From positions 1 through 19,818 of the forward strand of contig NZ_JBEXCV010000160.1 in the NCBI RefSeq assembly GCF_040605455.1: a stretch of DNA of 19,818 nucleotides, written 5' to 3'. Origin of the DNA: Embleya sp040605455 (GTDB taxonomy: Bacteria > Actinomycetota > Actinomycetes > Streptomycetales > Streptomycetaceae). The notes below the pieces were generated by a model. It saw only the letters and a list, made by a program, of their open reading frames with translations. It was not told where the DNA came from and made no database searches. Shown here in pieces: positions 14,406 to 19,818 of this stretch (its first letter is position 1; each line of letters opens with the position of its first letter). The position numbers and the translations under genes were made by a program.

Positions 14406-16781
14406 CTAGCGCGGGGGTCCGTAGCCGAACGTGGTGTCGTCGGAGCCCGCGCCGGGCCCGGGATCCGCGGCGGGTCCCGAGCCGTACGGGCCGTACGGGT
14501 TGTACGGCTGGTCGGATCCGTAGGCCCCCTCGCCGTACGGCCGCGGGGGCGCGGCCGTGGGCGCGGTGGAGCCGTACGGGCCATAGGGCTCACTCGACCC
14601 GGAACTCCCCCCGGACGGCGCCGCGTTGTGGACCCGGTCGTCCGTGAAGCCGAGCGCGAGCCCGGGCTCGATCTCGGTGGCCCGGCCCGATTCCAGGTGC
14701 AGGTGCGTGCCGAGCGGGGTCTCCACGTCCAGAGTGCCGGTCGACGCGGCCCGCCGCACGATCCACGCGGTTCCGGGTTCGTGCTGGTACAGCGGGATCA
14801 GTTGGGGCGGGAAGCCGGTGGTGTCCAACCGGAACCACATCGCCTCCGCGCGCTCGTCCAGCGGCCGGGTCTCCACGCCGATCGGCTGCCCGTCGCGGTA
14901 CAGGCGCAGCGCGATCGGTCCGATCCGACGCGCCCGCCCCCGCCGCTTGGCCAGGAAGGCGAGCAGTCCGAGCAGCAGTGCGATCAGCACGACGCCCCCG
15001 ATCACCAGCCACAGGTATTCGTCCCAGAAGCCGGGCGGCGGTTCGACGGTGACGGTGCGGGTGGTCTCGAAAAGCAGCTTGTCGCCATCGGTGGTGTCCA
15101 GCACCCGGACCCGGCCGGTGTGGTCGCCTTTGGCGATGTTCTTGCCGAACGCGAGCTTGAAGCCGAACTCGTCGGAGCCGGCCGTCACCCGCTGCTCGGC
15201 CCCGGTGATCCGCAGCCCGCTGTCCGCCGGGAAGTCGGCGACCACCCGCAGCGTGTGCGGCTTGGCGTCGTTCACCTTCCAGGACACGGTGCCGGCGACA
15301 CTGCCGCCGGGTTCGATCGTGCCGTCGCCCCACTTGACCTCGGCGGAGACCGCGGCCGGTCCCCCGCCGAGGGTGACCGTCTTGACCTCTCGGGCGCCGG
15401 CCACGCCCGGAGCGCTGATCGTGCCGGTGAAACTGACCTGGCCGGTGGTGCCGCCCGGGATCTTGTAGTCGCTGAAGAACTCGCCCTTGTCGCCGGACCG
15501 CAGCGCGATGTCCGCCTTGAGTCCGGGTCCCTCGACGTGTCCCGACACCGTGACGCCCTTGAGCGCGGCCGGATCGGTCAGGTTCTTCTCCCGCGTCTGC
15601 AGGAAGACGCTGAATTTGACCGGCTCGCCGGCGCTCGGCTGGGGCGGGTCGAGTTGGACGTAGGACTTGACCACGCCCTGCCACAGTGCGGCCGCGCTGA
15701 CCGGTCCGGAGAAGCCGGCGGGTGCCTTGAGGTGGATCCGCCACTTGCCCGCCACGGGATCGGTGATCCGCAGCGTCTCGGTCCGCGAGCCCTGCCCGCG
15801 CTGTTGGGTGCCGGGCGCGTTGTCGACCTGCCTGCCGTCCGGGTCGAAGAACGTGGTCTCGATCCGCTCGTTGGCCTTCTGTACCTGGATGACCACGTCG
15901 GTGGCGATCGCCGGGATCGTCACGTTCAGGTCGGCCTCGCCGTTCACCTCGGTCGAATCGGTCTGGGTGACCCCCGCGCAGCGCGCGGTTCCGAACGCCT
16001 TGCGCAGGGTCTGCACGACCTCGCCGGAGTCCTTGACCGTGATCGCCTTGGGCTTGTCCTCGGGCCGTTCCGAGCACATCGACGGCGCGCCGCCGTCCGC
16101 CATCCGGGCCAGTTGCGCGGCGTCGATCGCGCTGCCGAAACCCAGTGGCCAGATCTGTACGCCCGCCGCCTTCGCCTGGGCCAGCGCGGTGCTCAGGCCC
16201 TTGTCCAGCTCGCCCGGGATCCGCGCGGCGTCGTCACCGTAGCCCTCGTCGGGTGAGACCGCCATCGCGCCGTCGGTCAGCACGAACAGGACCTTGGGTT
16301 GCCCGGCGGGAGCCGCGGCCAGCATGCTCACACCCTGCCGGATCGCGGCCGGGATATCGGTGTTGTTGCCCTCCTGGTCGGTGCGCGCGTGCAGCTTGTC
16401 GGCACACTTGGCCGCCGCCGGATCGGACACCACGGTCAGCTGACAGACCACGTCCACCGGCGGTTTCGTGCCGGCGCCGCTGCCGAAGCCGATCACCCCC
16501 ACCCGCGATTCGGGCGAGAGCTCGCCGATCGCGGCCAGCGTCGCGGCGTCCTTCTCCCGGTCCAGGTCGGCGCCCTTGAGGCTGCCGGACTCGTCGACCA
16601 GGACCGCGTACGAGATCGGCGCGACCTTCAGGCTCGGATCGCCCACCGTGGGATCCGCCGCCCGGGCCGCGCCGGGGATCAGCGCCAGTGCGAGCACGCC
16701 GAGCAGAGCTGCGGTGGCCAACCGTCGTGGACGCCGTGTGGAGGGCGCCGGCCGTGGCGCTCCCCGGCGGACAGGCAGCAC
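14406..16781 (-). CDS. Exported, membrane-anchored vWA-domain protein
   Basis: This protein of about 791 residues has an Arg-rich N-region, a hydrophobic core (LATAALLGVLALALIPG) and a likely signal peptidase site at GAARA, near residue 41. The vWA metal site is intact: DESGS at 63-67, Thr141 in NNTD, and Asp170 in LTDG. Beta-rich repeats of the kind used for ligand or surface contact follow. A single membrane segment lies near 588-612, flanked by basic KRRGRARR. A cytoplasmic region of about 180 residues comes last and ends in a Pro/Tyr/Gly-rich tail. The predicted topology puts the vWA domain outside and the tail inside. An AGGGGGG tract at 16793-16799 is eight bases before a TTG (16784) and eleven before the GTG used here; either could be the start. 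A further GTG at 16877 lacks a site. It is first in the operon, so probably the receptor side of the system. Confidence 0.83.
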   Translation of the reverse strand: MLPVRRGAPRPAPSTRRPRRLATAALLGVLALALIPGAARAADPTVGDPSLKVAPISYAVLVDESGSLKGADLDREKDAATLAAIGELSPESRVGVIGFGSGAGTKPPVDVVCQLTVVSDPAAAKCADKLHARTDQEGNNTDIPAAIRQGVSMLAAAPAGQPKVLFVLTDGAMAVSPDEGYGDDAARIPGELDKGLSTALAQAKAAGVQIWPLGFGSAIDAAQLARMADGGAPSMCSERPEDKPKAITVKDSGEVVQTLRKAFGTARCAGVTQTDSTEVNGEADLNVTIPAIATDVVIQVQKANERIETTFFDPDGRQVDNAPGTQQRGQGSRTETLRITDPVAGKWRIHLKAPAGFSGPVSAAALWQGVVKSYVQLDPPQPSAGEPVKFSVFLQTREKNLTDPAALKGVTVSGHVEGPGLKADIALRSGDKGEFFSDYKIPGGTTGQVSFTGTISAPGVAGAREVKTVTLGGGPAAVSAEVKWGDGTIEPGGSVAGTVSWKVNDAKPHTLRVVADFPADSGLRITGAEQRVTAGSDEFGFKLAFGKNIAKGDHTGRVRVLDTTDGDKLLFETTRTVTVEPPPGFWDEYLWLVIGGVVLIALLLGLLAFLAKRRGRARRIGPIALRLYRDGQPIGVETRPLDERAEAMWFRLDTTGFPPQLIPLYQHEPGTAWIVRRAASTGTLDVETPLGTHLHLESGRATEIEPGLALGFTDDRVHNAAPSGGSSGSSEPYGPYGSTAPTAAPPRPYGEGAYGSDQPYNPYGPYGSGPAADPGPGAGSDDTTFGYGPPR

Positions 16782-17004
16782 CAAAATGGTGTCCCCCCTG
16801 CTGTCGGCCCCGCGGGCGCGAGGCACACCTCGGGTATTCGGCAACGTTCTAGCAGCAACGTGGGGGGTTACGGGCACCGATCGCGATCACTGGCACACGC
16901 TCGGTTCCGAACCGTTATTCAGCCAATGCCCGCGCACCCCCGTGCGGCCTTCCACGATGCACCATCGGGCAGTCCGGCGGAACCGAATCGACCAGATACG
17001 AACA
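16782..17004 (-). promoter_or_regulatory. Intergenic region upstream of the vWA operon
   Basis: This is the only sizeable gap before the eight-gene operon, so its promoter should lie here. Visible structures are a perfect palindrome gatcgcgatc at 16879-16888 and an inverted repeat cggtt-ccg-aaccg at 16902-16914. Both could be operators. I could not find a convincing pair of -35 and -10 boxes, so the promoter position is not assigned. No RNA gene or small ORF with a good ribosome site was seen. Confidence 0.4.
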
Positions 17005-17048
17005 ACGGCCGCAGCGGTTCCACTCGAAAGTGGAACTGCTGCGGCCGT
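17005..17048 (-). terminator. Hairpin terminator of the scpA-scpB-rluB operon
   Basis: A 20-base stem (17005-17024 with 17029-17048) closes a four-base CGAA loop. The only imperfection is one G-U type pair. It begins about 40 bases after the rluB stop. On the minus strand it is followed by a moderately T-rich run (TTGTTCGTAT), consistent with intrinsic termination and with separation from the vWA operon. Confidence 0.8.
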
Positions 17049-17089
17049 CGGGGCAGTTGGCTGCCGATGTCGAAACGCGGCGGTGGCGC

Positions 17090-18076
17090 CTACAGGTCGA
17101 CCTGGCGGAAGAGCAGGCCGATCTCCTCGTTGGACAACCGGCGGGTGCGGCCCGGCTTCTGGTCGCCCAGCTGAATCGGACCGAACTGCGTGCGCACCAG
17201 CCGCTCGACCGGGAAGCCCAGTTCGGCCAGCATGCGCCGGACGATGTGCTTGCGGCCCTCGTGCAGCACCACCTCGACGAGGAAGTTGTTCCCGACGCTG
17301 TCCACGATCCGGAAGCTGTCGGCGCGCGCGACGCCGTCCTCCAGTTCGACCCCGGCCTTGAGCTTCTTGCCCAGGTCGCGCGGGATCGGGCCCTGGATCG
17401 AGGCGAGGTAGGTCTTGCGCACCTCGTACCGGGGGTGGGTCAGTCGGTTGGACAGCTCGCCGTGATTGGTGAGCAGAATCAGGCCCTCGGTCTCGGTGTC
17501 CAGCCGGCCGACATGGAACAGGCGCTGCTCGAACTCGGTGATGTAGTCCGCGATGGTGAACCGGCCGTCCGGGTCGAACATGGTGGACACCACGCCGGTC
17601 GGCTTGTTGAACGCGATGTAGGTCTCCGCCGGACGGGTCGGGATGCGCATCCCGTCGACCTTGATCTCCACCGTGTCCGGGTCGACCCGCTTGCCCTGCT
17701 CGGTGACCCGCTCGTCGTTGACCTGGACCCGGCCCGCCTCGATCAGGTTCTCGCAGTGCCGGCGGCTGCCGATGCCCGCGTCCGCCATCACCTTCTGCAG
17801 GCGGACGCCCTCCTGCTTCTCACGCTCGTTGCGCTCGGTGGAGCGCATCGTGGTGGGACGGCGGTCCGGGCGACCGGTGCTCGCCGACGGGCGGCGGTCC
17901 TTGCCACCCGCCGCGCCCGACTTCGGCTGCCCACCCGCGCCGCCTCGACGATTGTCGTCGGCGACCCGGCGGGGCTGCGGAGTATTGCTGCCGCGCCCGG
18001 TGCCCCCGCGCTTGTTCACCGAGCGTTCGTTGCCTCGGTCGTTGCCGCCGGAGCCTTGCCTGTTGGTGGGTGCCAT
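17090..18076 (-). CDS. rluB: RluB/RsuA-family rRNA pseudouridine synthase
   Basis: This 328-residue protein converts a uridine in ribosomal RNA, by homology in the large subunit, to pseudouridine. An S4 RNA-binding domain occupies roughly residues 91-137 (VRLQKVMADAGIGSRR). The catalytic domain has FNKP near 156, the active-site motif GRLDTETEGL with Asp193, and HEGRKHIVRRM near the C-terminus. The first 90 residues are disordered and rich in Arg, Gly and Asn; such extensions are common in streptomycete homologues. The start is the ATG at 18076. It shares one base with the scpB stop (TGATG) and has GGAAG just upstream, so it is co-translated with scpB. Exact target position is not deducible from sequence, and RsuA-type or other specificity within the family is possible. 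Confidence 0.93.
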   Translation of the reverse strand: MAPTNRQGSGGNDRGNERSVNKRGGTGRGSNTPQPRRVADDNRRGGAGGQPKSGAAGGKDRRPSASTGRPDRRPTTMRSTERNEREKQEGVRLQKVMADAGIGSRRHCENLIEAGRVQVNDERVTEQGKRVDPDTVEIKVDGMRIPTRPAETYIAFNKPTGVVSTMFDPDGRFTIADYITEFEQRLFHVGRLDTETEGLILLTNHGELSNRLTHPRYEVRKTYLASIQGPIPRDLGKKLKAGVELEDGVARADSFRIVDSVGNNFLVEVVLHEGRKHIVRRMLAELGFPVERLVRTQFGPIQLGDQKPGRTRRLSNEEIGLLFRQVDL

Positions 18077-18930
18077 CAAACTTCCGTAGTCGTCTCGCCG
18101 TCGTCGGGGTCGGCGTGCACCGCCCCGGTATCCCTCCCAGTATCCCCGCTCCGCGCAACCGGGGACGCCGCGCGGTACGGGAAGCCGTCCAACGCCCCCT
18201 CGCTCTCCGCCTCCAGCGCCTCGATCTCGGGCAGGAAAGGGGCCAATTCCGGCAACTCGTCGAGCGAGCGCAGGCCCATCCGCTCCAGGAAGAACTCGGT
18301 GGTGCGGTACAGCGTGGCCTGGGTCTCGTATTCGATGCCGTACTCCTGCACCAGGCCACGCGCCAGGAGGGTGCGCATCACGCCGTCGCAGTTGACTCCT
18401 CGCACCGAGGAGATCCGGCCGCGGCTGACCGGCTGGCGGTAGGCGACCACGGCGAGCGTCTCCAGGGCGGCCTGGGTCAGCTTGGACTGCTGCCCGTCCA
18501 GGACGAAGCGCTCGACGGCGGCGGCGTGCTCGGGACGGCTGTAGAACCGCCAGCCGCCGGCCACCTCGCGCAGGTCGAAGCCGCGCCCCTGGGCGGTGTA
18601 CTCCAGCGCCAGCGTGCGCAACGTGGCCAGCACGTCGGTGAGCGGGTGATCGAGCACCTCGGCGAGCAGGTGTTCGGAGACCGGCTCCTGGACCACCATC
18701 AGGATGGCCTCCAGAGCGGCCGGGAGCGCACTGTCCGACACCGGCAGGGCGGGCGGTGGGGTCTTGTCCCGAGCGGCCCGCGGGGCGGGCACGGCGGCCT
18801 CGGTGGAGGTCGGCCGCTCGGGCCGCGGCTCCGGGGCGGCATGGACCGCCGGCACCGATGCGGCAGCGGCCGCCGGCTCCGGCCCGATCTCGTCGTCCGG
18901 CTCGATCCGAAATGCCTCGTCGTCGCTCAC
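18076..18930 (-). CDS. scpB: Segregation and condensation protein B
   Basis: This 284-residue protein is the winged-helix ScpB subunit that binds ScpA and SMC in the bacterial condensin complex on the nucleoid. Recognisable blocks are LPAALEAILMVVQEPVS near the start of the first winged helix, GGWRFYSRPEH, LTQAALETLAVVAYRQPVSR, and the VRGVNCDGVMRTLL helix-turn-helix region. The first 70 or so residues are a disordered acidic and Ala/Pro-rich extension. The start is the GTG at 18930, overlapping the scpA stop as GTGA, with a GGAGG site just upstream. A longer reading to 19017 would lie inside scpA and its sequence is Arg/Gly-rich and unlike ScpB. Confidence 0.94.
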   Translation of the reverse strand: MSDDEAFRIEPDDEIGPEPAAAAASVPAVHAAPEPRPERPTSTEAAVPAPRAARDKTPPPALPVSDSALPAALEAILMVVQEPVSEHLLAEVLDHPLTDVLATLRTLALEYTAQGRGFDLREVAGGWRFYSRPEHAAAVERFVLDGQQSKLTQAALETLAVVAYRQPVSRGRISSVRGVNCDGVMRTLLARGLVQEYGIEYETQATLYRTTEFFLERMGLRSLDELPELAPFLPEIEALEAESEGALDGFPYRAASPVARSGDTGRDTGAVHADPDDGETTTEV

Positions 18931-19808
18931 GCGTCCTCCTCGCCCTCGCGCACCACCGTGTCGAACTCGTCGAACTCGACGCCGACCACCACGTCCTCGT
19001 CCGTCCCGGCCGTCCATCGCACGGTCAGCTCACCCAGCGCCTCGACCTGGTCGAATCCCACCGCCAACTCGCGGAAGAGTTCGAGCAACACCAGGAACCG
19101 GGCGATCACATGCAGCGTGTCCGGTGCGTCCTCGGCCAACTCGGCGAAGGTCGCGCTGCCGGTGCGTCGCAGCCGCTCGACCACTATCGCGGCCTGCTCG
19201 CGCACGCTCACCCGCTGCACGTGGATGTGGTCGATCGACACGATCCGCGGCGCCTTGGGGGTCATCGCCTTGGCCGCCAGCCGGGCGAACCGGTCCAGGG
19301 ACGTGGTGATCACCACCTCGGGCAGCAGGTCCCGGTAGCGCGGCTCCAGGGACACCTCGCGCGGGTAGCGGCGCGACTCCCGGGCCCAGCGGTCCTCCAG
19401 AATGCCCGCGATCTGCTTGTACGCCCGGTACTGGAGCAGCCGCGCGAACAGTATGTCCCGCGCCTCCAACAGGGCCAGGTCCTCCTCGTCCTCGACCTCG
19501 GCGACCGGCAACAGTCGGGCCGTCTTCAGGTCGAGCAGGGTCGCCGCGATCAGCAGGAACTCGGTGGCCCGGCCCAGATCCCAGTCCGGGCCCTGAGCCC
19601 GGATCCACGCAATGAACTCGTCGGTGACCCGGGACAGCGCGACCTCGGTGACGTCCAGCTTGTGCTTGGCGATCAGGCCCAGGAGCAGGTCGAACGGGCC
19701 CTCGAAGTTGGCCAGGCTGACCCGGAAGCCGGTGCCGTCGTCCGCCGGGAGCCCGGGGGCGGGGCCGGGGGCGGCCGGCGGGCCCGGCCTGCCTACGGAC
19801 TCCGGCAC
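18927..19808 (-). CDS. scpA: Segregation and condensation protein A
   Basis: This 293-residue kleisin bridges the SMC heads and recruits ScpB. The hallmark N-terminal block VSLANFEGPFDLLLGLIAKH begins near residue 30. AATEFLLIAATLLDLKTARLLP-type helices follow, then an acidic linker (EVEDEEDLALLEARD), and a C-terminal winged helix (TFAELAEDA, HVIARFLVLLELFRE) that docks on SMC. The start given is a GTG ten bases from the window end. The frame is still open beyond it and no ribosome site is visible, so the true start may be outside. The Pro/Gly-rich stretch before VSLANFEG is probably a disordered extension. Confidence 0.93.
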   Translation of the reverse strand: MPESVGRPGPPAAPGPAPGLPADDGTGFRVSLANFEGPFDLLLGLIAKHKLDVTEVALSRVTDEFIAWIRAQGPDWDLGRATEFLLIAATLLDLKTARLLPVAEVEDEEDLALLEARDILFARLLQYRAYKQIAGILEDRWARESRRYPREVSLEPRYRDLLPEVVITTSLDRFARLAAKAMTPKAPRIVSIDHIHVQRVSVREQAAIVVERLRRTGSATFAELAEDAPDTLHVIARFLVLLELFRELAVGFDQVEALGELTVRWTAGTDEDVVVGVEFDEFDTVVREGEEDA

Positions 19809-19818
19809 TGCCCGCGCG

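Noticed and set aside
1..19818. tRNA, rRNA, CRISPR array, insertion sequence or att site
   Set aside because: No spaced repeat array, transposase, integrase or RNA-gene-like stretch was seen on either strand.

Overview
The window is very GC-rich, every supported gene reads on the minus strand, and most gene junctions are GTGA, ATGA or TGATG overlaps. The right end carries the chromosome-condensation pair scpA-scpB followed by a large-subunit rRNA pseudouridine synthase with a long, disordered Arg/Gly-rich N-terminus. This is typical of a streptomycete or a close actinobacterial relative. I cannot name the species.

Layout in the direction of transcription, right to left. (1) 19808-17090 is a housekeeping operon, scpA > scpB > rluB. 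It is closed by a 20-bp stem hairpin at 17005-17048. (2) 16782-17004 is an intergenic stretch that probably holds the promoter of the next operon. (3) 16781-67 is one dense eight-gene operon: an exported and membrane-anchored von Willebrand A (vWA) protein; a giant tubulin/FtsZ-like GTP-binding protein with a charged tail; a protein of unknown function with about four membrane segments; a kinase-fold protein with altered catalytic motifs; a GTPase with an N-terminal GAP1-like region and a Cys cluster; a GAP1-like protein (here GAP1a); a 156-residue chimeric mini-protein; and a second GAP1-like protein (GAP1b).

The eight-gene operon is the most interesting part. Its members match families known from domain databases as GTPase-associated protein 1 (GAP1), TRAFAC-type GTPase, tubulin-like and vWA. 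As I recall, comparative genomics has proposed these to form NTP-dependent conflict or signalling systems in multicellular actinobacteria. I know of no experimentally established function. The arrangement suggests an outward-facing vWA sensor and a membrane protein coupled to a cytoplasmic NTP-switch core (tubulin-like, kinase-like and GTPase), with several paralogous GAP1 proteins as adaptors or effectors.

Two structural oddities stand out. The GAP1a-GAP1b junction has been duplicated in tandem. This produced a chimeric gene (GAP1b N-terminal leader joined to a GAP1a C-terminal domain), and a one-base deletion of its stop codon created an ATGA overlap with the next gene. At the left edge, bases 1-68 are an almost perfect inverted copy of 103-170. 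This is either a foldback assembly artefact at a contig end or a real inverted duplication, and it makes the last residues of GAP1b uncertain.
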